Origin: Cotesia glomerata
Taxonomy: Eukaryota; Arthropoda; Insecta; Hymenoptera; Braconidae
Length of the DNA: 64,000 bases
Direction: 5' to 3'
Assembly: GCF_020080835.1 (NCBI RefSeq)
Contig: NC_058160.1
Span: forward strand, 29,685,152-29,749,151
Shown here: positions 46,901 to 55,100 of the stretch, piece after piece
How positions within the stretch are numbered: the stretch's first letter is position 1
Layout: every line of letters begins with the position of its first letter
Position numbers and translations under genes: made by a program
Notes under the pieces: model-generated
What the model saw: the letters and a program-made list of their open reading frames with translations, nothing else
Database searches by the model: none
What the model was told of the DNA's origin: nothing

Positions 46901-47466
46901 TAAAAAAGAAAAAATTCCTCAGTTTGTTTAAAAATTTGATTTTTTTTCACTCAAAAATTTACATATACTTTTAAAAAATTAAAAAACCAAAAAAAAAATT
47001 TTTAATTAAAAAACCAAAAAAATAATTTAAAAAAAAATTAAAAAACCATAATGAGCACTTAATTAATAAAAAAATTAATTAACAATTAATTTTTATTCTT
47101 CCAAGGTCCAAAACTGCTGACATAGAAAGAATGCTCCACATTTCGCAAGACAAGTCTTCAAAAACAAGCACCATCTCGACGAACGTAACGACTTCTACCT
47201 CTTCAACGGGCAGCGACAGCAAGAAGTACACCAAAAGAAGATACACCGACTCCAGGCACCAGACCAGGCACATCCCCGACGCGGAAAGTCTTGCAGGTAA
47301 ATCCAGTTCCGTGATAACTTCAGTTTCCTCGATCTCTAGCTCTTCTGTCGGGTCTATCAGCAACTCTTCCTCCGGACAGCAGCGGAACTCAGTGGCTGCT
47401 CCAGTTTGGAAACGCCGCGAGATAATATCCTCAGTGCCCTCCAAAGAGCGGCAGAACTTCTTCTAA
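24115..47466 (+). CDS. ARHGAP6: ARHGAP6/ARHGAP36-type Rho GTPase-activating protein, 11 coding exons
   Basis: The eleven exons join with matching phases: 24115-25989, 28434-28590, 28719-28835, 33617-33801, 39959-40171, 40360-40510, 41112-41302, 41779-42008, 42362-42786, 45795-46083 and 47106-47466. They give 1397 residues. RhoGAP proteins speed GTP hydrolysis by Rho-family GTPases at the cell cortex and cytoskeleton. The RhoGAP domain spans ~813-1010. It has the arginine finger in GIFRVSPSKKRVRQL, then LLKEYFRDLPDPLL, and the invariant Asn of LATVFAPNIL. Before it come family-specific blocks: CTWAGTSGRRVTL with LSEVERKVL, and GIPISQCLENDRLAR. These place it with ARHGAP6/36 rather than other RhoGAPs; from memory the fly relative is RhoGAP54D. 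The N-terminal 625 residues are a long insect-type extension, mostly Ser/Arg-rich and disordered. ATG 24115 is the first in frame after a stop at 24052. The C-tail is Ser-rich and ends VWKRREIISSVPSKERQNFF. Confidence 0.9.
26015..26251. mobile_element. MITE G just inside RhoGAP intron 1
   Basis: The ends CGGCTGCCCAATTTTAAAAC and CTGTGTTTTGAAATTGGCC are inverted, and the same element is at 60177-60400. It starts about 26 bases after the exon 1 donor. Confidence 0.6.
26285..26743. mobile_element. MITE I, uninterrupted copy
   Basis: It runs from GGTAATTATTTAAAACTGG to CTACTTGTAAATAATTACC, with an internal palindrome around AAAAAATTTATG. It matches the interrupted copy at 11068-11704. Confidence 0.6.
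26760..28430. other. RhoGAP intron 1, unique patches
   Basis: 27040-27480 and 28080-28320 are non-repetitive and GC-richer than the surroundings but contain no supported exon. The minus-strand frames at 27168-27386 and 28011-28220 have no splice or domain support. The rest is AT-rich with repeated AAAATTTTTAGA-like blocks (27650-28010) that recur in intron 7. Confidence 0.3.
28434..28590 (+). CDS. ARHGAP6: RhoGAP gene exon 2
   Basis: The acceptor is AAATCAAAG|GGT and the donor G|GTAAGT. It encodes GKCTWAGTSGRRVTLQDVPL, then RVLSEVERKVLCRVAVAKLQ. This is the conserved ARHGAP6/36 block upstream of the GAP domain. The acceptor has a weak pyrimidine tract, but frame and homology fix it. Confidence 0.85.
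28719..28835 (+). CDS. ARHGAP6: RhoGAP gene exon 3
   Basis: The acceptor is AACTTTAG|AA and the donor AAAG|GTAAAT; both ends are phase 1. It encodes a basic stretch, NKPKRRAYLLKRKALTTGFF, ending in a Lys/Asp run. Confidence 0.82.
28836..30420. other. RhoGAP intron 3, left part with ~165-bp direct repeat
   Basis: 29317-29480 and 29609-29780 are about 90% identical (TTTATCTTAAAATAATTTCT and TTAAGCTTTTACTTGCC in both). 28970-29150 resembles a dispersed repeat, also seen near 45060 and 60410 (CGAAAGTTTATAT). 29950-30360 is unique with no exon. Confidence 0.45.
30423..30975. mobile_element. Family A element, intermediate length
   Basis: It runs from CACTGATAGAAGGATTT to AAATCCTTCTATCAGTG over 553 bp. 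It keeps part of the core (CATGTATTCCAGCTGAG at ~30660). Confidence 0.7.
31018..31145. repeat. 26-bp minisatellite, about five units
   Basis: The unit AAATGTTAAAATATTTAAAA plus TATTTT repeats almost perfectly between two family A copies. Confidence 0.7.
31185..31402. mobile_element. Family A short element
   Basis: It is 218 bp with both 17-bp termini intact, a deletion derivative like those at 17223 and 17592. Confidence 0.7.
31560..32360. other. Unique intronic patch
   Basis: 31570-31990 is non-repetitive with mixed composition and CT-rich stretches. The frame at 31962-32153 has no splice support. It is possibly regulatory. Confidence 0.25.
32364..33467 (-). mobile_element. Helitron-like element B2, four palindromes, 3' end lost
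   Basis: Near 32385 it has the internal AAATAAAATTTTGCTTTATT block next to where the 3' hairpin should be, but the CTAG end is missing. Four palindromic units follow. The other side holds GATAGAGCATTTTCGAATGC, the segment found near the 5' end of copies B4 and B7. Confidence 0.6.
33617..33801 (+). CDS. ARHGAP6: RhoGAP gene exon 4
   Basis: The acceptor is GGCCTGCAG|AT and the donor GATGAG|GTGAGT. It encodes SAGGLVFGIPISQCLENDRL, a strong family signature, then a Ser/Thr-rich linker. The ATG at 33577 is intronic and not a start. Confidence 0.85.
33802..34815. other. RhoGAP intron 4, left part
   Basis: This is AT-rich intron with no recognised element or exon. The minus-strand frame at 34659-34844 is spurious. 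Confidence 0.3.
34816..36176. mobile_element. Family C element with LINE/SINE-type insertion
   Basis: The ends CACGGAAAAAAGTAAACTG and its complement (ending TACGTG) are flanked by TA. The outer parts match the uninterrupted copies at 43090 and 50665. Near 35215-35825 foreign sequence is inserted. It holds a tRNA-like SINE segment and, at its right end, a LINE-type tail (GGCTGTTGGGTTTGG then AAATAAATAAATAA). Confidence 0.65.
35350..35422 (+). ncRNA. tRNA-Thr-like SINE head (pseudo-tRNA)
   Basis: It carries an A box (TAGCTTAACTGGTAGAGC) and a B box (GGTTCGATTCC). The anticodon stem CTTGG/CCGAG encloses loop CGCGTAA (anticodon CGT if standard), and the T stem is CTGGG/CCCAG. Position 33 is G instead of T, and the acceptor stem has a mismatch. 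A second copy in a repeat context exists at 44456-44527, so this is a SINE head rather than a functional tRNA gene. A C-run and CCGTTCTTTCCCAACTCCC follow. Confidence 0.6.
36177..36920 (-). mobile_element. Helitron-like element B3, 5' truncated
   Basis: On the minus strand the 3' end reads hairpin then CAAGGTTACTA and is cut by the family C element. Two complete palindromes and part of a third follow. The element stops abruptly at about 36920, where an unrelated repeat (AGTGGGTCAAAAAAATCG) begins. Confidence 0.6.
36921..38077. other. RhoGAP intron 4, middle
   Basis: 36921-37300 looks like the end of another decayed repeat. 37330-38040 is unique sequence without a frame. Confidence 0.3.
38078..38440. 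mobile_element. Family A partial copy, reverse orientation
   Basis: It starts CACTGACAGAAGAATTTG and continues with the AATAAA/TTATTAA body, but has no matching second end. The right part repeats AAAAAATATTAATAATTTTT. Confidence 0.45.
38442..39269 (-). mobile_element. Family A long element
   Basis: It is an 828-bp element starting CACTGATAGAAGGATTTG at 38442. The other end is TATCAGTG at 39269. The unique core (38630-38880, with CAGCTGGAATTCATGATAAT) is the reverse complement of the core in 17933-18822. An internal AT block is duplicated. Confidence 0.65.
39270..39958. other. RhoGAP intron 4, right part
   Basis: 39290-39600 repeats AAAATTGAAGA-like phrases. 39715-39900 is unique and less AT-rich, close to exon 5. 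No exon was found. Confidence 0.3.
39959..40171 (+). CDS. ARHGAP6: RhoGAP gene exon 5 (GAP domain start, arginine finger)
   Basis: The acceptor is AAACCAG|GGC and the donor AGACAA|GTATGT, phase 0 on both sides. After a Gly/Ser linker it reads EWDAVPAIVRQCIKHLELTG, then LRTLGIFRVSPSKKRVRQ. The Arg in GIFR is the catalytic arginine finger. Confidence 0.9.
40360..40510 (+). CDS. ARHGAP6: RhoGAP gene exon 6
   Basis: The acceptor is TTTGCAG|CTT and the donor CAGA|GTAAGC. It encodes LRENFDCGRDAKIDADQCPH, then DVATLLKEYFRDLPDPLLCR. The LK-x-(F/Y)-x-R-x-LP-x-PL helix of the RhoGAP fold is intact. Confidence 0.9.
40511..41111. other. RhoGAP intron 6
   Basis: AT-rich intron containing AAATTTTTAAATGTTGGCTAA-like blocks related to those at 27650-28010 and 41345-41740. 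No exon. Confidence 0.3.
41112..41302 (+). CDS. ARHGAP6: RhoGAP gene exon 7
   Basis: The acceptor is TCTGTGCAG|AA and the donor GCTACA|GTAACT. It encodes RLQQEALQHLIQLLPTPNRE, then TLWALLTFLTEVAANSEDV and the NKMDLTNLAT strand. Confidence 0.9.
41303..41778. repeat. RhoGAP intron 7 with a duplicated AT-rich block
   Basis: CTAAAGTTAGCCGAC at 41354 and 41551 heads two ~190-bp copies of the same block (TTTTTTACAAATGAAA, then CATTAAAAAAAATTCTA-like). The same phrases occur at 27830 in intron 1. Confidence 0.5.
41779..42008 (+). CDS. ARHGAP6: RhoGAP gene exon 8 (GAP domain end)
   Basis: The acceptor is TTTAAAG|GTA and the donor GAAGA|GTGAGT. It begins VFAPNILHCVKPGQTRSEVS, carrying the conserved Asn, and ends the domain at LLENSATLFTIPAALLDEL. 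Confidence 0.9.
42362..42786 (+). CDS. ARHGAP6: RhoGAP gene exon 9
   Basis: The acceptor is AATTTCAG|GCAATG and the donor GCGAAG|GTAAAA. It encodes a tail with FSVDEALGGIISTAQTAKKV, a basic RRPKRPSSRRK run, and MIITASLTIPMTGAFTLNL. It ends phase 1. Confidence 0.85.
42842..43088. mobile_element. Family E copy running into MITE F
   Basis: It starts CACTGAAAAAAAAATTAAC after TA and keeps the E blocks to about 43012. It is then replaced by MITE F sequence (AATTAGCAATTTGTCTAAC). This is the same E-F junction type as at 4331. F is in turn split at TA by family C (43090). Confidence 0.6.
43090..43850. mobile_element. Family C element, intact 761 bp
   Basis: It runs from CACGGAAAAAAGTAAGCTG to its complement TTACTTTTTTCCGTG, with TA duplicated on both sides inside MITE F. 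Numerous internal AACAGTAAA / TTTACTGTTT blocks are inverted to each other. No coding capacity. The open frame at 43420-43620 is spurious. Confidence 0.75.
43965..44245. repeat. Left arm of a 281-bp perfect inverted repeat
   Basis: It reads as the exact reverse complement of 44652-44932. It contains TTCTAACCCGTTATCACC at the outer end. The inner end carries the B-box half of a tRNA-like head. Confidence 0.75.
44221..44291 (-). ncRNA. tRNA-Thr-like SINE head (anticodon TGT type)
   Basis: On the minus strand: an A box (TAGCTTAACTGGTAAAGC) and an anticodon stem CCTGA/TCGGG around loop CATGTAA. A B box (GGTTCGATTCC) and T stem CCAGG/CCTGG follow. A replaces the universal T33, so it is likely a SINE head, not a working tRNA. 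The SINE body follows down to about 43965. Confidence 0.55.
44350..44612 (-). mobile_element. SINE copy with tRNA-Thr(CGT)-like head
   Basis: It is the reverse-oriented copy of the 35.27-35.53 kb segment, from ATGGCTCTTTACCGTAAGAT through the tRNA head (44456-44527) to AACTCCCTTAAAATTTGC. It sits in the spacer of the 281-bp inverted repeat. Confidence 0.6.
44652..44932. repeat. Right arm of the 281-bp perfect inverted repeat
   Basis: It starts ATCCAGGTTCGATTCCTGG (half of a tRNA-like B-box hairpin) and ends GTTAGAAGAATTA. It is followed by TAATGATATT, which also occurs near the left side (43917), consistent with insertion into MITE F. Confidence 0.75.
44940..45458. other. RhoGAP intron 9, right part
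   Basis: 44960-45150 is a dispersed repeat related to 60060-60180 and 28970 (CTTATGACGTAAATTT, GGCTCGAAAGTTTATAT). The rest is AT-rich with no exon. Confidence 0.35.
45459..45592. repeat. GC-rich hairpin element N
   Basis: ATAGTATATTACACACC at the left is mirrored by GGAGTGTATACTAT at the right. ATCACATGT and ACATGTGAT flank a loop containing GGCCGAGGCGAAGCCGAGG. It is a near-complete ~134-bp hairpin, about 200 bases upstream of exon 10. Confidence 0.55.
45795..46083 (+). CDS. ARHGAP6: RhoGAP gene exon 10
   Basis: The acceptor is TCTGTTTAG|GTGG and the donor CTTAAG|GTGATT. The used frame encodes GGRHGSDSAVGSSATLSGDQ and a Pro/Ser-rich tail. The alternative frame starting MADMEATVLW is a shadow. 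Confidence 0.82.
46084..47105. other. RhoGAP intron 10
   Basis: AT-rich intron. 46490-46600 holds a short piece ending in (TTTA)n that looks like a LINE tail. No exon is needed between the phase-2 donor and acceptor. Confidence 0.3.
47106..47466 (+). CDS. ARHGAP6: RhoGAP gene exon 11 (terminal)
   Basis: The acceptor is TCTTCCAAG|GTCC. It encodes RSKTADIERMLHISQDKSSK, a Ser/Thr-rich stretch and the end APVWKRREIISSVPSKERQ. It stops at TAA 47464-47466. AATAAA signals follow at 47509 and 47520. Confidence 0.85.
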
Positions 47467-48075
47467 TTTATAATTATTATTTTTCATCGTGATATTTATA
47501 ATTTTAATAATAAAATATTAATAAAAGTCTTTTTAACGGGTTTCAAATCTTTTTTAGACAATCCAACCGTCCTAATATATATATATTTAAATAAAGTTAT
47601 TAAATGCTTGATCTCATATCGTCGATCCCGACGAGCCTTACAGATTTACCGCTAAATTATTCGTTATTATATCATCACAATAATTATTTATTTAATTAAT
47701 TAATTAAATTTATAAATAATATTTCTAACTTTGTTATTAAACCTCCAGGAGAGGAATTTTATAACCGTATACCAAAGAGCGATTAAATTAAAAAAAAATA
47801 ATGATAAATAATAATTAATTAACAATAAAAATAATAATTATTATGTAATAAAAATAAACTTAATTTTTTTACAAAAAAAAAAAAGACTTTTTATTAATTA
47901 AATAATTTACTTTTCTTCAGTCAATAATTAAATTTTTATTTTTTTTTTCAATTAGTTGCCTCGCTACATCGATTTACATAAAAGTCATACATCAGGAGAT
48001 TTTAAAAATTAAGTGACCTAAAAAAAAACAGCCGTTGATGAGTTACGGTTCAAATAACCTTTTGAATTACATTTG
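47467..48075 (+). terminator. RhoGAP 3' region with poly(A) signals
   Basis: AATAAA occurs at 47509-47514 and 47520-47525, within 60 bases of the stop. The remainder is AT-rich intergenic DNA. Confidence 0.5.
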
Positions 48076-48289
48076 CACTGATAAAAAAATTAACTTGACT
48101 CAAGCGCCAAAATCTTGAATCAAAAATACCATTTTGAAGAAAATGATTTTTATGAGTCAAGAAATTATTCTTAATTTAAGTAAATTTTTCTTGTCTCAAG
48201 AATTTATTTTCTTGACTCAAGAAAATTATTTTCTTCAAAATGGTATTCTAGGCTCAATATTTTGAGTCAAGTTAATTTTTTTATCAGTG
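48076..48289. mobile_element. Family E-like MITE
   Basis: It runs from CACTGATAAAAAAATTAAC to its complement ending TTTTTTATCAGTG. The arms (AATACCATTTTGAAGAAAAT and its complement) form a long hairpin. Confidence 0.6.
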
Positions 48290-48510
48290 CACGGAAAAAA
48301 CAAGATGACACTAGATATCATCCCAAATTATGCTCAGTGATATCTGTGGTGAAAAAAAATTTCAAATAGTAGCCAGAAAAATGCAGATTATACTGCGTGA
48401 TATCTGGATTATACTCATTATAATCTGGATTATACTAGCTACTATCTGAAATTTTTTTTCACTCAGTATAATCTGGGATGATATCCAGTGTCATCTTGTT
48501 TTTTTTTGTG
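48290..48510. mobile_element. Palindromic MITE L
   Basis: CACGGAAAAAACAAGATGACA is mirrored by TGTCATCTTGTTTTTTTTTG. GATATCATCCCA and TGGGATGATATC are also mirrored. It abuts the E-like element at 48289. Confidence 0.55.
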
Positions 48511-48980
48511 TGTGTGAACAAAAAAACTCGTATTTATTTTATATTTATATTTTATTTTATATTATACGCGATTTTATAAATTTATATTTACAAATTATTG
48601 ACGGACGGATAGATGATTTAAAATTAATTAATATGATACTTTATTAGCAAAACAATTTAAAAATTTATTACAATTAAATATTTATAATGGACGAATTTAA
48701 TGATCACATTGTAGGTAAGTGCTCACTTAGTGTCACTGTTTTATTTTAGTACTCACATTATTGACTTAATTTAAATAATTTAAACAACAAATTAACAATT
48801 ACAATTTTTTTTTACAAATAAATTTATCAAACCCAATTTTTTTGATTAGATAAAAAATTAACAACTCATAATTAATAAAAATAAAATTTTTTAAAAATAA
48901 ATTTTTTTAGAAAAAGTGAGACCTGCTCTTTTCAATAAAAATTGACCGGTGATCGCATTACCCAGAGCAATTTTATAGTT
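48511..48980. other. Intergenic spacer
   Basis: AT-rich. A 9-codon ATG frame at 48687 ends in a GTAAGT, but it is too short to call as an exon. No gene is seen. Confidence 0.25.
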
Positions 48981-49517
48981 TAAGGGGGTATTATGGTCTA
49001 GAAGCTTGAATTTAAGGTCATTTTTTTTGTCGTAAAAAAAGCAATATTTTTACTATTAATATTTTTTATAAAATATTTATTAATATTTCAGAAAAAAAAA
49101 TTAAAAAAGTTAGCAGCTACTAAAGTGGGATTTAAAAAAAAAAGAAGAATTAATAATCAAGAAAAAAAAAGATTATTAATTCAGATTAATGCCGCTAGAG
49201 TACTAACTAAAAAAAATTGAAAAAAAAATTTTTTTTACAAAAAAAACTGCCTGAAAAAAATGTGAATTTTTTTTACCACTTTTTTTGAGTTTTATAATTT
49301 TTTTTAAAATAGTAAATATTTAAATTTAGGGATGAGGATAATTTATAAGCTAGAGAAGTCTATAAAGAAGACTTACACCAAATTTCAAGTAATTTGGTTC
49401 AATAGAACCTGAGAAATTGTGGGTTGAGTTTTAAAAAAGACAATTTTAAGAAAAACGGGTTGAAAATATGAAAAAAAAATTAATTTTTTCAAATTTCTAA
49501 ACCAAAATACACCCTTA
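48981..49517. mobile_element. MITE J with TTAAGGG termini
   Basis: TTAAGGGGGTATTATGGTCT and, on the other strand, TTAAGGGTGTATTTTGGTTT are imperfect inverted ends. The interior is low-complexity with no frame. Confidence 0.5.
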
Positions 49518-50066
49518 ATAACAAAACAGATTCTGATGAACTAATAAATTAATTAATTTTACAACAATGACTTAATGATCGCTAAAATTATTAAAAAAAG
49601 CTCCTAAAAAATAAAAAATAAAATAAAAAGGATTTGTGCATCAACACTAAATTAATAATTATTAAATATATTTAATAATATAATAATTGATATCTATTTT
49701 CTATAATAACTATATATATATTTAAATATATTAATATATAAGAGAATCGCTAAAAAATATATCTATGTATAAATATCTCTCTGTTTTATACCGATTAACG
49801 GTTAGCTGCCGACGAAGGGCTGGACGGAATATATAAATTAATATATTCAACTAAAATTACAATATCATTTTTAGTTTCATCATGCTTGTGTTTTATTTAG
49901 AATATCTTCACGCAGAAAAATTCTCCGCGGAGAATTTAAATAAAAAGCACTTTTTAAAAAATCGCGCAACTATCACAACACATTTTTTTTAATTGGAATA
50001 ATTCCAATTATTCACTAATTAAAAATAGTTCGGAGTTTATTTTAAAAAGTTATAAAATTATTAGAC
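49518..50066. other. Intergenic/3' flank of the claudin-like gene
   Basis: AT-rich, with no recognised element. It would contain the 3' untranslated region of the minus-strand gene. Confidence 0.3.
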
Positions 50067-50305
50067 TTAGACTTCGGTTGAATGTGTTTGAATCCTGACT
50101 TTTTTATGCGACCCGTTTCTGGAAAGCGTCGGGCTGTGCGTAGAAAATCCAGGGTTTTGGATTCCTAAGGGTTTTGGCTTTTTTAGAGAACTACGAAGCG
50201 GTGATATCGTGCTACCCACACTCCCAGAAGTCGTTACTGATGCCATTGAACCATTAGTGACTCCTCCGACGTAGGGTTTTCCACTTGCGTCAGTCATTGA
50301 GATAC
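50067..50305 (-). CDS. Claudin-like gene, terminal exon with PDZ-ligand-like end
   Basis: The acceptor is ATTTTTAAG|GTATC. It encodes GISMTDASGKPYVGGVTNGS, a Ser/Lys-rich region (RSSLKKPKPLGIQNPGF) and the end RIQTHSTEV before TAG. The internal ATG at 50297 is not a start. Confidence 0.77.
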
Positions 50306-52137
50306 CTTAAAAATAAAAAAAATAAAAATATGTTACTATTTTTATTATCAACCACAATCACTGTCAGTTTTTATATTAATTAAATTTTTAATAAATTTAT
50401 TATCATTATTTTTGAATTTTTAATTAAATTTTATGTTAATAAATAAAATTTTTATTAAATTTATCATCTATATCATTAAGAGAATAAGCAAAATTTTGTG
50501 GCCAGTGTATTTATATGATAAAATGGGTTTTTATGGTTAAATTTGGGATCATTAGAAAGGTCTTGACCTGGAGTTGTGCCTTTTCATGGTTTCATATTAT
50601 TCTCACCAATATTCAATTTATGATGATAAGTATTTAGGCTGCATTAAAAAATGCTCTATCTCTACACGGAAAAAAGTAAACTGTAATAAATAACAGTCGA
50701 TTTATAATAAGTAATGATCAACTGCTAGAAATTACCATTTCAAACAATAAAATCGTGATTTTACAATTCACTTTATAATAGTTACCATTTAAACGTTACA
50801 ATTTACTCTTTACATGGAAGAAAATACTATTTCAAACAGTAATATTCGCTATGTAAATGTCTAAAATGTTTAAGTATAATAATTGAGAATTCAGTCTTTG
50901 ATATTTATCATTTCGTACCTAAAAAATGATCGCAATGATATGTAAAAAGTATAAAATAAAGTTAGTAAATTTCTAATACAAGCAACGTCAATATTTACAA
51001 AGTAAAATGGTAAATTTTAAACGCAACGCTAAAAATCAAACTGTAATTATTGATTTGCTTGGACTGGTAAAATGTATATTTTTACTGTTTCAAATATTAA
51101 ATTCTCCCAGAGTTCGACCCTCTTCTCTTTCATCTGAGTTCCCCTTCTCCTCATAATATGAACTATATATTGAAATGGCAATTTTTACTGTTTGAAACTG
51201 TAATTTTTTAAGATAAAAGAGTCGTTATTTACTATAGTGACAGCTACTAATCACTTATTTTGGATATTAAATTATAAATTGAGGCTTTTATACTTTCTAG
51301 ATTAAGTTCTGTAATATTTATATTTTTGCCACCCCGATGTCCGCTTTACTGTTTGAAACTATAAAAATTAACCGGAATCCGAGTGAATATTACAGTTTAC
51401 TTTTTTCCGTGTAGATACATAATTAAAAAATGACCTTATATCACGTGAACTATTGACCTTTTTAAAGATATAAGCTCATCCCGATGTTACACTCATCAAG
51501 ACCTTTCATTTGAATACCTACATCAATTTTTCATATATTTTATATATTTATATATTTTACAAATATCATATATATAAAATATATAAAAAATGCCATGTGG
51601 GTACTCAAATGAAAGGTCTCGATGAGTGTAACATTGAAATGAGTTTATATCTTAAAAAATGTCAATAATTAAGAAATGACATTGTATCTTGTCAACTAAT
51701 GACATTTTTAAAGATATAAGCTCATCTCGATGTTACACTCATCAAGACCTTTCATTTGAGTACCCACATCAACTTTTCATATATTTATATATCTTATGTA
51801 TATTGTATATGTATATACGAAAAATATATCAAAAATGCATGTGGGTACTTAAATGAAAGCTCTTGATGAGTGTAACATCGGGATGAGCTTATATCTTTAA
51901 AATATATATTATATATATATATATATGTATATATGAAAAATATATCAAAAATGCATGTGGGTACTCAAATGAAAGGTCTTGATGAGTATAATATCGGGAT
52001 AAGCTTATATCTTTAAAAACTTCAATAGTTAAAAAATTATAGTGCAATTTAATAAAATTTATTATTTAATAAAGCAAAATTTTAATTTTTTATAGTTCAC
52101 AAGTCACGGCAGTCATATAGTGACTGCAAGGTTGCTA

Positions 52138-52176
<39 letters not shown>

Positions 52177-55100
52177 GTTATTGTTAAAATTATAATTTTT
52201 ATTAAAGCTTTTATAACGTCATAAAATTTTTCAGTCAATAAAAAATAAAATAAAACTACCTATATTTACAATTTATTAATTTTGACATAAAAAGCAGAAG
52301 TGAGAATAAAAAATACAAAGTTAATTTTGTATAAAAACACCGCGAATCTAGCTTGCGGTAAATTGTTTGTGAAAGCTTGCAGAGTGCCATCTCATTCATC
52401 CGTAGGCGCTCTAGTATGCGTGGAACATGAGTAAATTCAGCTAGACATGGCAATTTACCGAGCGACCTGCACACTCCGTCATACGCGACTTGACATTTCT
52501 CTGAAGCACTCAGTATCTAAACCAATTGCTCTCCCTTAATGCCGTCGTACGGTTAAATTGCTTTTTATTGCGCTCTGAGGCGAGCAATCAATCAGACATT
52601 GCGCTACACTATAATTTACAGTTATTGTTATTATTATTATTGAAAATTTCTCACCATTGGTTGAATGTTCTCTGTATCCGGGATTATTGATTGTCGTCGA
52701 ACGTACATCCACTACTTCCCGTATCTTCGTAGGATCTCCTCCTCTTCTTGCGTATATTCCCTCGTAAACCGAGGATATCAGAACGCCGAAATTTAAAACT
52801 ATCGCTCCCAACTGAAAAAAAAATTTTTTTTGTTATTAAAAATTTATTTTTTCTGATAGAAGAGTTTTTTTCTAATTTATAAATGTAGAATTTTTCTATT
52901 AAATTTATTTAATAAGATACATAATTAAGAAATGACCTTATATCTTGTGAACTATTGAGTTTTGTCAAGAGATAAGCCCATCTTGATGTTACACTCATCG
53001 AAACCTTTCATTTGCGTACCCACATCAATTTTTCATATATTTTATATATTTATATATATTATATATATGAATATATGAAAAATATATCAAAAATGCATGT
53101 GGGTACTCAAATGAAAGCTCTTTATGAGTGTAACATCGGAATGAGCTTATATCTTCGAAAACGTCAATAGTTAAGAATGTACAGTGCAATTTAACAAATG
53201 TTTTGTGAAATATTGACATTTTTAAAGATATAAACTCACCCTGATATTATACTCATCGAGACCTTTCATTTGAGTACCCACATCAATTTTTCATATATTT
53301 ATATATATATTACATATATGTATATATGAAAAATATATAAAAATGCATGTGGGTACTCAAATGAAAGCTCTGGATGAGTACAACATCAGAATGAGCTTAT
53401 ATCTTAAAAAATATCAATATTTAAAAAAGTACAGTGCAATTTAACAAAAGTCATTATTTAATAAAGTAAAATTTTATTTATTTATAGTTTACAAGTCACA
53501 GCAGTCACATAGTGACTGCAAGGTTGCTAGTATTTTAATTATTACAGATAATTAAAAAAAAAATTTCTGGCCGATTAATTTCAATATACTTGTATTGAAA
53601 TTTCTAATTAATTTAAAAATGTAATTTTCTTATTAATTTCCTAACAAATATGAAAGTAAATAAATTAAAAATGTCCAAACTACTAATAAAAATTTCCATT
53701 ATTAGACATAACTAATTACAAAATCAAAGTACCTTTCCACGTTTCTGTTTTCTGCGCTCCATTTTAACGTCATCTTTCGCCTCTTTCAGCAAATTCCGCG
53801 GTCGCTTGTTCATGACAACTTCATTATTTAATAATGAGCACGAGCAAATAGAGTTTCACTGGGACAATAAAGTGTATAATTGGCATAAGGGATTATAATT
53901 GTTTCGCTAAACATTCTTGAGGTGTAAAAAATATAATATAAATTTAAAGTTTCGGGAAAAAAATAAAATAAAAGATAAAACTTGTACTCGAGGCGCTGAA
54001 AAGCAACTGAACGCTTAACCGGGTCGCCGATTGTTTTAAAAGTCTGCAGACTAACGTTTACTCGATATACGTCTCTCATACTAATCGCGAATGAAATAAA
54101 GACACCTGCGAATCATCAACATCCGCAAGTGTCCCCCAGGTGTTACATTAAACCTCTGTTCAAACTCTTAATAAGATTTTCTATATCTGCACCCACTACA
54201 CATATCAATTATTATTATAATTTATAATTAAATCTCTATTCATTCTCATAGTTTTATCACATGGATAAGTTAGACCTTGCTTACGAGTAATAAACTATAG
54301 TAAAACGGAAATTACGCAAACATCTTGTTTATACTTTTAATAATCTCAAGCAACTTTATATTAATTAATTTTTTTAATACAAAAAATCATAAAATTATTT
54401 TAAAATAAATAATTAATTAAAAAAATTAATTAATTAATTAATTAATTAAAATTAGTTAATTTAATTAAATAATTAATTTCAAAAATTAATTATTTTTTTT
54501 AATAAAAAAAATCATAAAATGATTTTTAAAGAAATAATTTATTTAAAAAATTAATTAATTAATTAATTAATTAATTTCAAAAATTAATAATTTTTTTTAA
54601 TAAAAAAAATCATAAAATTATTTTTAAATAAATAAATTATTTAAAAAATTGATTAAAATCTAATTAATTAATTTAATTAAATAATTAATTTCAAAAATTA
54701 ACTATTTTTTTTAATAAAAAAAATCATCAAATTATTTTTAAATAAATAAATAATTAATTAATTAATTAATTAATTAATTAATTAAAATTAATTAATTTAA
54801 TTGAATAATTAATTTCAAAAATTAATTATTTTTTTAATAAAAAAAAATCATAAAATTATTTTTAAATAAATAATTTACTAAAAAAATTAATTAATATAAA
54901 ATTAATTAACTAATGAAAATTAATTAATTTAATTTAAGTAATTAATTAAAAAAATTAACTATTTTTTTAATAAAAAAAATCATAAAATCATTTATTTAAA
55001 AATTATTACAAAGAAAAAAAAAATATAAAATTAAATATTTAATTAAAAGACAAATATTTAATTGAAACAAACATATTTTTAAATTTTTATTACTTCAATG

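Noticed and set aside
47079..47444. Minus-strand acidic frame over exon 11
   Set aside because: It is an antisense shadow of a Ser/Thr-rich coding exon.
48687..48714. ATG plus nine codons ending in GTAAGT
   Set aside because: It is too short, and no downstream plus-strand exon was found. Chance donors are common in AT-rich DNA.
52256..52474. Minus-strand 72-codon frame between Helitron B4 and the claudin-like exon
   Set aside because: It is intronic, with no acceptor or donor pair fitting the neighbouring phases.
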